A DNA stretch of 64,000 nt from Chlorokybus atmophyticus (Eukaryota; Streptophyta; Chlorokybophyceae; Chlorokybales; Chlorokybaceae). The DNA lies in NCBI GenBank assembly GCA_009103225.1, contig RHPI01002090.1, positions 1,507,733-1,571,732 on the forward strand, written 5' to 3'. The translations under genes and the position numbers were made by a program. Below the pieces are notes generated by a model. It had not been told where the DNA came from. It was given only the letters and a program-made list of their open reading frames with translations, and did not search any database. Within the stretch, counting starts at the first letter, position 1, and each line of letters opens with the position of its first letter. Positions 33,793 to 46,524 of this stretch are shown here, in pieces.

Positions 33793-36700
33793 CTATATCT
33801 CTGTGCCATCCGGGATGACAGCGTTCTTCAGAATTGTGACGATGCCAGAGCTGATGACGTAGCCCTCCTCGTCAGCACTCAAGTCCCTCACGCCAGAGAC
33901 GTTGCAGATGCGCACATTCTGCACCAAGCAATGGGTCAGATTGGTGCAAAAAATACTTTGTTGCAAGAGCTGCAAGCAAGTAGGGTGGTGACCAGCATAC
34001 CTTGCCGATGCAAGCATTCTTGTCAATGATAGCACCGCGGATAAAGCTGTTTTCACCAATGCCAATGGGGACCTCACCGCGAGCAAATATGGCTTGGCGC
34101 TCATCCTAGTATGTTAAGAGCATAATCAGTCATGCATAACAAGCACCGCATGTACTTTGAATGCTACAGAAGCCTCCACAAACACCACCGCATTGAACCA
34201 AGCAAATCCCATTGTGCCAAAACTGACAGACAACAACTTGTCGGCATGTTTGACCAATGCAGAGTCTGGATCTAAACCACTCACCTCGCTTTGAAGATAG
34301 TCACCACCACAAACCATGGTATCCTCAATCATGGCACCGTTGTCAATGTGGGTACACAGCCCGAGGACGGAGCCGTGAACGTATGTTGCATTCACAACGC
34401 ATCCTTCTCCAACCAACGTGTTTTGGATGTCACAGTCTGTGCCCGCAACAATCAGTTGGCCACATTGAGATAGGACTAAGTCGTGTAAACAACAGGTGCT
34501 GATGCAAGCGTGTCATACCGTTGATAACTGAAGGAGGCAAGTGTCGAGGTGCGGTGTATATGGGGAAATCCTTGTCAAAGAAGTTGAAAGGTGGCGGGTT
34601 CATTTTTGCCTGGTCAAGGTTGGCGTGGTAAAAGTGCTCCAGGGTGGACACGTCATTCCAGTACCCTGCATGACTCAGTTTAAGGATCCAACCAACCAAG
34701 ACTGGCGGTGCATCCTTGACTGCACTCAAGCTGGCACACACCTTCATGGATGTAGGTGGAGATCTTGTACCCCTCCCTCATTGCTCGTGCCATCACATGC
34801 CGCCCAAAGTCCAGATCCTCAGGATGCGAATCAAGGAGCTCATGCAAGACCTATGGGAGTGCAGGAAGTTAGTCTAGCCAGCTGACGGCCTAATCAGCAA
34901 CAAATCATGGGCCCGAGATTGATGCAAGACCCTTACGTTGCGGTTGAAGACATACACGCCCATGGACGCAATGAAGGGTTTCTCATCAGAGCTGTACCGA
35001 CTGCAGCGCTGCATTGCCTTCAACGTTTCAGCACTAGTGGGCTTCTCCGCAAAGTCAGTGACATATCCATTCTCGTCTAAGCGCATGACACCAAGGCGGA
35101 ACACATGCCATGGGTCCACTGGTGTTGTCGCCACAGTGATATCTGCGCCGCTGGCCCGATGTTGGGCAATGAGCTTGGAGTAATCCATGCGGTATAGCTG
35201 CTCGCCTGCAAGTTGACAGACACCAAGGGTGAGCAAAATGCTGATGCAAATCGCCAGGCCTGTAGTGTTGGTTGCAGGCACACACCTGACAGCACCAGAA
35301 ACTCCTGGCAATTTTCATCAGGATCGCCCATGGGCGAATCAAAGAGGTACAGATACCTACGCACAGCATCTGCAGAGCCCTGCAGAAAGAAAGACAGGAG
35401 GGTTCAATCGGCTGGTGCATGCTTAACACTAGACCATGTGTAATGCCTCTAATATCAACGCAGTTATCAGTGCACCAGGGCCAATGTGTACTCACACTCA
35501 CAGTAGGCTACTCACAATGCAATACTGCCAAAGGCAGGTGCACGCAACTGCACATGGACAAATGAATGCTCCGAGTCGTACCTGAAACCAATTCATGTGG
35601 TCTGTGTCTTGACTGGCAGCAACCACCTCCACGAAGTTATCAGTCCCAAACCCTCCAAATGCTGAGGAAATGTGTAAACAAATCAGCACCTCACACTGCG
35701 TACAACCTAACAATGCTCTCACACAGCTGCACAGAAGCGATTGCCTGATTGTCGTTGTTGAGCAGAACAGCAGACTAACACATGAAACCACCCCAAACTT
35801 ACCTCGCAGACACATCACATGAGTTGATGGTACTGAATGCATGCTAAGTACTGCATGCATGCTGCTACACTGCACATTGGCCGAGGTGACGTCTAAAATA
35901 CAGCACAGCGGCTTACCGTAGGGTGGGAAGGCGTTGGCAATGTGACTGTTTAGCGATAGCGAGTTGAACTGCACATGCACGAAGTCAGCTGCGTGCAACT
36001 CACACATGCAAACATGCAGCTGTTGCTGATATGCAATGGAAGTCAACATCAGGCTATGCATGCACGTAATGCTGATGAGCAAAACGAACCTGGGTCAAAA
36101 CGTAAATCTTGCTGATACCAGAGTTGATGCAGTTGCTGACGGGGATATCTACCAGGCGGTAGTTGGCGCCAAGAGGAACAGCAGGCTTTGCACGGTACCG
36201 TGTCAGAGGAAAGTTTCTACTTTCACCTCCACCAAGGATCAGCGCAACAACACTCTGCAACCAAAAAGGCCAACAATGGTATCTTACTACAGTATGAATC
36301 AACTAAGCAATATAGCACTACTTGCGCCCGATGAAGCAGGTGTACTTAACTATTTGCAATGCAGAATATGCTTGTACAGATTGAGACCTTGTCGAGACAT
36401 GCTGCAACCTATTTCAATAACTTCATTGCCGTAACTTGTATATTGGTGCTCCAAATATCAAGTGCAGTGGCAATGCTGTGCTGTACTTTGCACGTACGCC
36501 TGAGACGTTAACAGGCAGAATCTGCTGCTCCTCAATAGCCTCCTCAATCGTCTGCGCCGCCTCCTCCGGCTCAGGCTGCGGCACTGCAACTGCTAGCCCG
36601 GCGCCTCCTCCGGCGACTGCTGCGGCAACGGCAGGGGCACGGTTTTGCTTGTTATCCTGCGGAGGTTGCGACGAGGACATGGCCATGCGGGTGCCGTGAG

Positions 36701-36863
36701 CTGCGACATCCGCCTTGTCCGTCCTCACAGGCACCCCTCCAAGAAAGCCCTTCTGCTGGGAAAGCACCGGCCGCTTGCGCAAAGCAGGCGCAGAGACAGA
36801 AGCTTCCGCGATGCTGCACCAGCGCCTTGAAGACAAACGTATACACGCCTCTGTCGCCGCCAT
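33793..36863 (-). CDS. ADP-glucose pyrophosphorylase subunit, plastid-targeted, with altered active-site motifs
   Basis: This enzyme makes ADP-glucose for starch in the plastid, as a heterotetramer of catalytic and regulatory subunits. The model joins 36863-36498, 36254-36090, 35968-35917, 35661-35582, 35379-35286, 35205-34937, 34850-34742, 34665-34519, 34436-34285, 34105-34001 and 33918-33793, giving 554 residues. The first 120 residues are Ser/Ala/Arg-rich then Pro/Glu-rich, fitting a transit peptide plus linker. Family blocks are [53 protein letters not shown],  [20 protein letters not shown] and [16 protein letters not shown]. The nucleotide loop, usually GGGxGTRLxPLT, reads [11 protein letters not shown]: one residue shorter with GTRL altered. 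The catalytic Asp of GDxLYRMDY is Glu (GEQLYRMDY). A regulatory subunit is likely. Confidence 0.93.
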
Positions 36864-37734
36864 GTTGAAAAACTAGCCTACTGTCAGATACCAAGACGCC
36901 CGATCCTACCAAAGCCGCAACCAACCTCAACAACCTCCGTCACCCACCCGCCGCCGCCTGCTGACGTAGCCGCACAGCTGGGAACGACCCTGCTAATACC
37001 CGCCGTGGCCGTTAACCGAGTTCCGCCTCGGAGATCCACAAATTCATAATCAACACTGAATCACTAACAACTAAAGAGTGAATTGCCAACTTCACAGCTT
37101 AAATCATCAAGTTCACTGCTTCGATTCGTCGTACAGGTTCGCCGTCGGTTTAACCGCGGTGGCTGTTGTTGCCTACGCGCCCTAATTAGGCGCCAGGCGG
37201 GCATAACCCGTGGCTCTAGAGAGGCCGTGAGTCGCGCACTGCGGTGCACGGGAAGACCGCCGCAGCGGGGCGACGGCCAGTTCAAGAATGATCCAACTTC
37301 CATTCCTCCCCTCAAAGTTGATGATCTCTTTGTCCGATTCCAGCCGGAAAGCAGATTCGGCTCCGCGCCAAAACCCGCGAATCATACCCCTTCCGAGATC
37401 GGAATAGATTATTGCGTCCGATGACCACAGCATGGCAAAACCTGCGCAGGCAGCTTTATGCCCTTTAGCAGGCCAGAAACTGAATTGATGAAGCAGGTCC
37501 TAATTGCGGAAGGTTGAGGCATATTCGTGGCGCCTTATGGGACTTCGGTACGCGCGCATTGTGCTGAGCGGCCACGTCAGCGCGAGTGGTGGGGCAGCGT
37601 CATGCGTCACTGTAGTGCGAGGGACAGTGTGACGGTAGGTAGTACAATTGTCAGTGTCACGCAACACTGTGGCATGGGTGTTGGCAGAGGCATAGGCGGG
37701 GGTAGTGGACTTAGCCAGGAAGGCTGTGCCGGCC
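36864..37734. promoter_or_regulatory. Divergent promoter region of the pyrophosphorylase and amidase genes, with a repeat
   Basis: 870 bp between two divergent start codons. The middle (about 37040-37430) contains the 39-bp inverted repeat copy at 37136-37174 and looks like inserted repetitive DNA. No TATA box is evident. The regulatory role is inferred from orientation. Confidence 0.45.
37136..37174 (-). repeat. 39-bp dispersed repeat, copy 2 (inverted)
   Basis: Exact reverse complement of 32581-32619. The flanks differ: here the repeat continues into CTACGCGCC and lies in AT-richer sequence. Confidence 0.9.
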
Positions 37735-39834
37735 ATGGCACGGGAGGTGAAGGTCGCTGCTTGCCAAATGAGCTGTTCCTGGGACATCGACGCCAACCTG
37801 GCCAAAGCCGAGAGGCAAGCATGCTGTGCAAGTAACAATTCAGCTGTTGCGTTATTGCATGCCAACGGCGTGCTTGCTGCTGTTTGGCCATGTCAGACGG
37901 GTCACGTGCAAACTTTGTACACCAAACAGACTGTTGTACAAAGCAAAGTCTAGTTATCCCGCAGCGTGGACGTCACACCGTAACATGCATGTTGTTGCTG
38001 CCGGTGTTCGCCATTGTGGTAGCTAATGTGTGCCAGTGCGATCACAGAGCCAAGCAAGCATAATTCATACTTGCTATATTGCACGGGCTGACTGCAACGC
38101 ACGCCACCAGGTTGGTACGCAGCGCCCACGAGCAAGGAGCCCAGATCATACTCCTACAGGTGAGCAGCACCGGTAAATGGTTGTTGAGTTAAGCTTGATG
38201 GCGTGTACAGTTGTAACGGTAGATTAGACTCCGTTTGGGCTCTTAGAGTGCTCCCCTGACTGCTGACAGAGAGCAGATGTGTTGCTATGCACACATGCGT
38301 TGCAATCGCTCGTCAATTGTGCGACGTGGTCACACACTTGCTTGCTGTGTTGCAGGAGCTCTTTGAGACACCGTACTTCTGCCAAGAGCAGAAGCCGGAG
38401 CACTTTGCGCTGGCCAAGGAGGTGCATGACAACCCATTTCTGGACAGGTCTGCTGATCAGCGCAGTTGACGTGTGCACCTTAACAGTGTGCCAACCCAGT
38501 GAGAATGAGCCCCTAGTCAATTTATTGATCATAAAGGCATGTTGTAATGTGTATGCACGTAGGATGAGTGCACTGGCAAAAGAGCTTGGCGTGGTCCTCC
38601 CCATCAGCTTCTTTGAGCGCGCCAACAATGCACACTACAACTCGCTGGTGGTGATGGACGCGGATGGCACCCGCAGTGACCCCTACCACAAGTCGCACAT
38701 ACCTGATGGGCCTGGTATGTGGTGTTGCTGCGTGGTCAGTTCGCGCTGTGCACGTGTGGGCAGCTTAGCCATGACCATATACTTCAGGGTACCAAGAGAA
38801 GTTTTACTTCAATCCTGGGGACACCGGCTTCAAGGTTGGCTGTTTGCTGTAAACCCTTGCATGCCATGTTCGCTATGTGGCTGGTATTGTTTGCTCATGA
38901 ATTGGATGCTCATGATCGGCTTGTACAGGCGTTCAAAACCCGCTTTGCCACCATAGGCGTAGGTACGGTTGTTGCAATGTTGAAGACACGAGCCAGTTAT
39001 GTTTGCGAGCTCAGCATCCACGCGCTATGTGTTGCCTGCAGCTATCTGCTGGGATCAATGGTTTCCAGAGGGCGCTCGCTCTATGTGCCTGCAAGGCGCT
39101 GAAATATTATGTAAGCCATCAATGTTGAGCCCATGCAGTCTGTCTCTGACTGACTGTGGTTGTGCCCTTGCACGGATTTTGTAGCTTTGTCACTTGGTCA
39201 TGCCATTGAATCAGCTCTCGGCCTATGCTAACTGACTTGCCCATCGTGTACAAGTCTATCCTACGGCCATTGGCAGCGAGCCGCAAGATCCAACCCTTAA
39301 TTCAAGGTCCCATTGGGAGCGCGTGATGCAGGGGCATGCTGCTTCCAATGTGGTACGTGAGCAACTTATCGTAGTCCTAAAAGCATGTGCTCAATCACAT
39401 GGAGAGGACTACGCATGTCACTCATAGATACTATCATGGTCCCTCGTGCTATTAACTTACTGTTGCTTACAGGTTCCGCTTGTCACATCCAACCGTGTGG
39501 GCACTGAGACGTTTGAGGCATCCCATATCACCTTCTATGGTTCATCCTTCATAGCAGGTGTGCTACGATTTGCTTGAGCAGGCAGTTTGCGTGCAAGGCT
39601 GTTGGTGTGTGGTTGGGCGTTACGTAATCGCATGTGGGTGCTTGCGTAGGTCCAACCGGCGAGAAAGTTCAGCAGCTTGGGGAGAAAGAGGAGGGTGTTG
39701 CAGTTGCGTCGTTCGACCTGGATGCCATTCGCACCATGCGAGCCGGATGGGGGCTCTTTCGAGACCGGCGCCCAGACCTGTACACCCCTCTTCTAACGCT
39801 GGACGGTGTACATCGCCATCCGGGTGCTTGCTAG
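37735..39834 (+). CDS. CPA: N-carbamoylputrescine amidase
   Basis: This nitrilase-superfamily enzyme hydrolyses N-carbamoylputrescine to putrescine, CO2 and ammonia, the last step of the arginine decarboxylase route. The model joins 37735-37814, 38111-38159, 38356-38447, 38563-38714, 38788-38834, 38929-38962, 39042-39110, 39255-39352, 39473-39557 and 39650-39834, giving 296 residues, the plant length. The catalytic triad is visible: Glu in ILLQELFE, Lys in YHKSHIPDGPG, Cys in AICWDQWFPEGAR. Other family blocks are YQEKFYFNPGDTGF, SHWERVMQGHAASN and GWGLFRDRRPDLY. No targeting peptide is seen, so it is probably cytosolic. Intron 1 must use a GC donor (AG|GCAAGC) to keep frame with LVRSAHEQGAQ. 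Confidence 0.95.
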
Positions 39835-39966
39835 CAGGCTTGATGCACAAAGCTGTGTATTATCAGCTCGACCAGCATTGGGTCTTGCGACAGTCAGTAG
39901 GGGATCCATCCACATTGATTATTGATCTCTGTACATATAGCCAACACGCGCGCGCTTACTGCGTGT
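39835..39966. other. Short spacer between convergent genes
   Basis: Only 132 bp separate the stop codons of the amidase and CFAP251. The two 3' UTRs must therefore be very short or overlap. Confidence 0.7.
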
Positions 39967-42900
39967 CTAAGCAACTGCGACAGCTGTTCCAAGACTGTTC
40001 AGATCAGCATCATCGTAGCTCTCAAAGCCGAGAATGTCCTCAGCATACATGCGGCCATCAATGCGGTCTGGGAGTATGCTTGCCGTGCAGTCTGGACCGA
40101 ATAGAGCCGACAGGCACCCATCAACTTCCTCACTGCAAGTAAGAAGGCAAGGTTGAGTTGGCACGATGGCAGAACCTGTTGAACAAGTGCATGTCACTAG
40201 TACTATCTCCATTCACACCTGGTCATCTTTTCGCCACTGTTTTGCAACAAGTCTAGCAGCACCTCTCGATCCAAAGTACCCATGACGGGGTCAGCACCAA
40301 GCTCCTGCACAAGCAATATGAACGTTACCACAGCATGTAGGGTTGATGCTGCTGTCCGAGCCAATAGCTATAGACCACTGCAGAGTGAACGCTGTTGAGT
40401 CCTCGACTGACGCTTGCTCACCTGAAATGCTGATTGTATCTGTTCCTTCCCAATAGAGAAGACAGGTCTATGGTTGCAATATAGCGTCAGGAAAGCGTCA
40501 AAGCTGACCGAAGTGAGCGAGCCAACGTGCTTCTCCACCCTGCAGGTGCGAAATGCAGCTAAGACACATTGCCACTTCAGGAGCCCTGACTGAAGTCCAG
40601 TCCAGCAAATTGCTCACCCGCTGGCGCGTAGCTCGGTAAGCATATCCCTAACCTCCCCTTCAGAAGGGTAGTACCCAAGTGCGCGCATCAGATCCGGTAT
40701 CTGAGCCATGGACACCCGGCCCTCCACGCGCCTCAGAGACCCGCATGCTTCGCCCTGCCAGACAGTCAAGTTCAGTACACCCAACTATCTGTTAGTGTGT
40801 GCGTCCTGCTGTGCTCGTTAGTGTGCACTATCACCTGTGCACGAATCTGGCTGTAGGCAAAGTAGTCTTCAGCCTCGCGTGCTAACTCCCCGTCTGGACC
40901 ACCCTCAAGTATGGCGCCAAAACGCACGGTCGCGGGCTCCTCCGCCCCGCCCTCTTCTCCCCCAACACCCCCACCATACTCAAGAGCCTCTGCGTCCACC
41001 TCCCACATGTTGACCACACTGCGAATAGCTCGTGAGCTCGGCACTCCCAAGTCACAGGACAGAGACAGATCAACTACATACCCGTGCTCGGCGTCCGCAG
41101 TGAACACGCTCTTGCCGTCGTGAGTGGCGGCCAGGTCAGCGATGCGGGAGGGGTGGGCGATGAGCGCGGCGCAGCGCCTGGGGTCTCCATCGGCAGGGAG
41201 TGCCATCAACCCAGCCACCCGCTCAGATGACACATATGCCAGATAGTACTGTGGATGGGCGTGGCATGTGTAAGTTTCAAGTTTGCATGAAACTCGCGTT
41301 GCTCGAAGGGAACTTACATGGCCGGTGGCGGGGTCACGCAGCGTGAGCATACGGGTGAGTGGTGCCGAGAAGGCGGGTCCCAAGGCGGTGTGGCGCAGCT
41401 CGCGGCTGTCCGGCTCGTACACCCGCAGCTTGTACCCGTCGTCCGCCGCCAGAATCCCACACTGCAAGATTTTGGGTTGGGTAAGATGTTTGCCTCAATC
41501 AATCAACCTCTAACATATTCATGCACACCTTGCTGGTGTGCGTGGGGTCAATTGTCATCGCTGTCGCGGCCGCTGCAGAACTGGCAGCCGTAAAGCCCTG
41601 CATGATCCACTGTTAGCACGAATATACCCACCCAGGCATGCATACACGCACACATACACACATGCGCGCATACCCATGCACATGCACACCAACATCGTCC
41701 TACCAGGAGTTTGAGTCCCTCAGCAGGGTTGCTTCGCTCAAGGTCCCACTCAGCAAGTGCCCCCTCCACTCCAAGGCTGAAGAGGCGTGTCCACTGTCCC
41801 GGTGCGGCCGCGAATGCTACGGCGGCGACGCCTCGCGCGTGCGGACGGAACCGCCCCGCCAGCTCCCACCTGTCCGCGCCCTTGCCATGGCCGTAGGTGA
41901 GCAGGGCAACACATCGCGAGGCGTCCGCCGTCGCCATGTACTGACCGTCCTCGCTGAAGCGAACCATCGTGATCGCGGTGTTGGTGAAACGGAAACTCTG
42001 CATGTCATCGAGCGTGCGGGATCCCAACAGCTGCGACACTCGCGTGTCAGCTGCGCACCATGAGACTTCCCAGACACAGATACACAATTTGCACATGCAC
42101 ACCTTAAGGTGGCCGCTGGCAAATGCGACGGCAAGACGCGCTCCATCACAGGTGAAAGACAATGCCGTTGCCTGCGCGATGCTGTTGGTGAGATAACATC
42201 ACCCACAGCAGTAGATTTTACAACATGTGACACGCAAAGCAGCACCCACCTGCATCTTGTCAAACTGGCGTGACGCCGCGAGCTTCCTCTTGCTATAGTC
42301 CCACACCTTTACAGCAACAAGTTATATTGACAAGTCACTCACAGAACCATAGCACTGGTCTATTACGCACCTGTAGCAAGCCGCTGGACCCAACAAGGGC
42401 AACTTTGCTTGCGCAAGGGTGCGCAGAGACAGCTACAATGCCCTCAGCAATGCCTTGAAGGACTCCAACACTACCACCGCCGCCAACAGCCACCACGGCC
42501 GCATGCTCGGTGCCCACGACAAAGGCGGGAAGTGAGGCGCCGTGCTGCTCAGACGCCGACGACACTGAGGTGAGGTCCGCTGAGAACGAGACCGAGGTAA
42601 TGGGTCCCGCGGCGATGTCCTCAAACCAGGCCACGAGGCGGAAGCGGCCGTCGAAGGCACGCACGTAGCCGTCGGCACCGCCCGTGACGAGGTACCGCCC
42701 CTGCGCCACGCTCATCGCTGTCACGGCGCTGCTGTGGACTCGAAGGATTTTCACAGCACGCCACTGCGGCTTCTGCTGCTGTTGCTGTTGTTGTTGTGAT
42801 TGTTGTTGTGACTGTGCTACTCCTCCTGGTTGCTCCTCCCAGACAACGAGGTCCCCGTCAACGGTGGCGGAGGTGGCGCGGGCGGCGGAGGTGGCGGCGA

Positions 42901-44271
42901 CGGTGTTGTCGGAGCCGCCACGAGGAACGAACACCGACAGCGTATATGCGCCAACCTGCTGCTTGAAGTCACGCGCAGACAGCAACGGCACAGACCACAC
43001 CGCCTCCTTGTCAACCTGAAGGCCAATGTGGTCATGTCTCTGCACAGTCACAATCTGTGCATGAGCTTGGTGTTATACACACACGCACCTGCCAGTGGAG
43101 CAGGTGCACGCGGTGAGGGCCGGTGGTGATGATGTGGGCGGAGTTGTCGGTGCTGAAGCGCACGGACACCTGATGATGGCTTCGGGGGCTGTGGTGCGTG
43201 TGGTGGCTCGTTGTGTTGGTCGACACAGATGGCACGGGTGTGGTGATGACGGGTTTGGCCAGCCCCTCGCGCAGATCCCACACCGACAACTCCTGCTCTG
43301 CCCCTGCAAGCCGAGCGTAAGCAAGTGGTCCTGTCTGCTATGGCAGGCTGGTGTATTTGTGTGTACATGCATACACGCGTAGTTACCGGCGCTCAGCGTG
43401 ACAATGTAGCGGCTGTCTGCAGAGACGTCCAGGGCTGCGACGCCGTGCCGGTGTGGAGCCGCAGCTGTTTGCAGCGCCTGATGCAACACGCAGTGTGTGC
43501 GATGCATCGACAAGAGGCATGAAGATCAACATATAATCTCTGGTTTGGCTTACTGTGCCAGTGGCGGTGTCCCAGACTGCGAGCATGCAGTCGGCGCCCG
43601 CGTCAGCCGTTACGAGGAAGCGCTTGTTTGGGGCCGCCGCGAGCGCCGTGATGGCATCTGTGTGGCCCTGCAGCAGCAGCTGCGCACGAGCAAAGCAATG
43701 TTACGTTGTTGCTCGTGTGCATGTGTACCAGAATTGAGCAACAGTTTTTGTAAGTCTTGCCTGGGTGTGGGAGGTGCGCTCGTAGATGACGGCGGTGTGG
43801 GCAGCGACATAAGCCACGGCCTTGCGCACGGGCTGCCCGGGGTTGCCGGAAGACGTGGACGGCCCAGAGAGGTCTACCACGCCTCCGCGCACGCACGCGG
43901 ACATTCCAAAACACCACCGCAGGCTCTGTTGAGAGAGATGGTAGTGTGCTTGTTGCAATTGTCATGGTATCAGAGATCATGAAGCAAGGCTATGGTAGAT
44001 TGGGCCACTCGTGTTGTGCAGACAGTAATCCCTTGCAGTCTGAATCCCTCTGCTAAAATGACTCATCCTTCCCAAATAGCGTGTATGACATGCTACGTGT
44101 GCCCTGCACACCAACCGACACACACACAAGCACGACTACACACAAAGTCTACAACCCTTGGTGTGTGGCACGTGAAGTGAACGGGATCAACTGCAATTCA
44201 GTCAAAGAGTCTCTCTCTGTCGCTTCCACTTTCGGTTTTCTTACCAGCGGCTGGGGTGCCTCCTGTGCCAT
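39967..44271 (-). CDS. CFAP251: Cilia- and flagella-associated protein 251 (WDR66)
   Basis: CFAP251 belongs to the calmodulin- and spoke-associated complex at the base of radial spoke 3 in motile axonemes. Sixteen exons keep frame and give 951 residues (44271-44245, 43925-43761, 43679-43554, 43477-43387, 43303-43089, 43015-42371, 42306-42250, 42171-42103, 42030-41704, 41597-41529, 41461-41318, 41248-40835, 40754-40618, 40539-40422, 40304-40219, 40132-39967). The N-terminus has LRWCFGM, then WD40 repeats (LLLQGHTDAITALAA, SVWDLREG, YLVTGGADGYVRAF, VWDYSKRKL, MVRFSEDGQYMATADA). The C-terminus has the EF-hand-like region typical of CFAP251: DYFAYSQIRAQGE, IPDLMRALGYYPSEGEV, LYCNHRPVFSIGKEQIQSAF and YAEDILGFE. 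The first exon (nine residues) is the least certain. Intron 2 looks GC-AG (CAG|GCAAGA). A poly-Gln tract lies near residue 260. Confidence 0.92.
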
Positions 44272-44788
44272 ATCTGCTGGCCCCAAAGCTTAGAAGGAAA
44301 GCAGCCCCACCTCTCACCGCAACCAACCTGTCAACTCAGGCCTGAGTCACAGCCTGGCCTCGCCCTCCCACTAGCTGATACTGTCACTACTACTTCTCAA
44401 CAGGCCTGGCATGACATCAATTGACTTGAATTGCAAACACTCAAGCCTTTGGTGGACACTTGCTTGATAAGACCCCTCCTGATGTACTATTACCCTCAGG
44501 TAGTATCTGGTCAGGTGCCCCACCTAGAAGTTCACTTCACTTGCTTGGGTGCGGCGCGCGAAAATCAGTGCATGAAGTTATTCTCGGCCGACCAACAACG
44601 CTGTTGATGATGCACGTGACTGCGGCAATGAGTTCATGATTTAACAGAACATGAGCGAAACGAGTATATCCGCGGGTGGGTCTCTTATAACACGGGTGGA
44701 CTCTACACTGTAGCGAGGTTAAAACCCTAAAAGCCCCAGCGTGTAGTAGGCCGTGGTGGGGGAGCAGGCGGCGGCGGCGGCGGTGGCG
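44272..44788. promoter_or_regulatory. Divergent promoter region of CFAP251 and the complex I subunit
   Basis: 517 bp between divergent start codons. A CTTATAAC stretch near 44690, about 95 bases before the complex I start, could be a TATA-like box. No repeat or open frame of note. Confidence 0.45.
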
Positions 44789-45873
44789 ATGGGCGTCGTG
44801 CTCGACCAGCCGAAGTTCCCGGTCGTGGACAGGGCCCCCAACGTGGCGAAGACCGTCGGCAACTTCAACCTGTCCGATATCGCCAAGGCCTCCGGCATCA
44901 CGCTTGTCGGCCTGCCCGTGGGCTACCTCGCAGGCAAGCCAGGCTTGAGCGTTTCCTCGTCTCGTTGCATGGGGCACACTATAAATATCATAGTATTGTT
45001 TGTTTTTGTCCTTTCTGTGTTCAAGCTGTAACAGTAGATGTATGTTCTGCACACGCATGTCGGGGGTGTGCGAGTATTTATACGAGATGTTACTTCATGC
45101 ATGCGACCTGTGTTGCATGTTGGTCCGCGCGTTGTTGCAACTATTTTCACAATGTAATGCTGGAGTGATTGCATTGTCATGCGCGTGTACCCATTGGCGT
45201 ACAACGTCTCGAGCATATGCTCAGTGTCGCGTTAGCTGCAAGCCAGGCGGTGTCGTGAACAGAGTCCTCTCTAACATGTAAAAAAACGCAGCAGACTATC
45301 AGAAGTAGCTAGCCTTGTTGGTGTAGGTTAGCATATATAGGTTGGTCTGGCAGGTGAACATGTACTACTAGTCATTGGCGTCTTTGCACATGTATTGCAA
45401 TACTCACCATGGTCGCCAGCTGAACATGCACTCAGGCTCCTACAGTAGCTGTGTGACGTCTACGCCGGCAGCCTGGCGTCTTGAATAATCGAACCATGTT
45501 TGAACTAGTGTGCGCGTGGCTCACGATTATGGGTAGACCACCAGCACCAGTGGCTAAGTACTCCAATTGACATGTTACTGCTAGACGCACAGCAGAATGT
45601 GCATAGTTGCAGATATTTTGTTGCTAGACTTCAACGCTACATGCCAGTTTTGCAGTCAGGCCAACGGTTTGTCCAATCGCCATGTCCATCCATTTGTCAC
45701 TGATCTGAAACAACCTATCAGGTGGCAGTGGCCATGTGCGCATGCCGTCGATGGTTTGTGCTGGCATCCTGGGAGGCCTCGCCGGTTTTATGTTTGCGTA
45801 CCAGTGCTCGGCTGCAAGGCTGATGGGCTTCAGGCCCAATGAGGCTGAAGTCAAGACGTATCTGCGAAAATGA
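44789..45873 (+). CDS. Complex I 20.9 kDa-type accessory subunit (plant NUXM-like)
   Basis: Two exons (44789-44933, 45722-45873) give a 98-residue protein. It matches the small plant and fungal accessory subunit of mitochondrial NADH:ubiquinone oxidoreductase: the N-terminal part has QPKFPVVDRAPNVAKTVGNF, and the C-terminal part has PSMVCAGILGGLAGFMFAYQ, then SAARLMGFRPNEAEV. The second segment is a hydrophobic membrane helix, as in the family. The only donor that keeps frame is CTCGCAG|GCAAGC, so the intron is GC-AG. At 788 bp it is long for this window, and I see nothing coding inside it. No upstream in-frame ATG is present. Confidence 0.9.
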
Positions 45874-46524
45874 GGAGCATGGACAGCTATGGTTGTAGAA
45901 GTTTCCAATTACATCCTGGTCAGTGACTTAATCTGATGGTCTCGCATGGGGCTGATGACCTCCAACCTTGCAGTCCTGCACAAGGCATGGATTGCAGTCC
46001 CTGGTCATCACCACTTGAGTGCAGTTAGCTTCCTAGCTTTTGATCTGTCACCTGAGGGTGGTTGTGCTGCAGCCGCAAGCAGTGAGGTTTGTATCTACAC
46101 AAGATGGGCAATGACAATGCTTCTGTAAGAAGCGTAGTCCCCAGCGTGCAAGGATTAGCACAGAATGCAGCGTGATAAGCTAAATAATCCATGAGTTTTG
46201 CAAGCTATATGTGCTACTATGCACACTTTCGCAAACCTCAAACTGTCATGCAGTTATACTCTCTGCTGAACTCCTTGCACAATCACGTTGCTACCAAGCT
46301 AGCCTGGACCTGATGTGCACACATCAGCACTGTTGCAGGCTCCATGCAAGCAAGCAATGGATACCAAATCACATCATGTAGCAGGAGACAGAGTGTGGCA
46401 CATTCTACAATGCAGCACACTAGTATCTCTCTACCCTCAAGCGCATTTGAGCAATATGTGTAATACAAGACAATAATACGTCTCCACAATTATGGTTCAA
46501 CTCAACACGCTGTCAATGTGCCAA
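45874..46524. other. Intergenic region between convergent genes
   Basis: 650 bp holding the 3' UTRs of the complex I subunit and the minus-strand ABCA gene. TGTAA occurs near 46125, about 250 bases after the complex I stop, and may be its polyadenylation signal. Nothing coding is seen. Confidence 0.4.
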
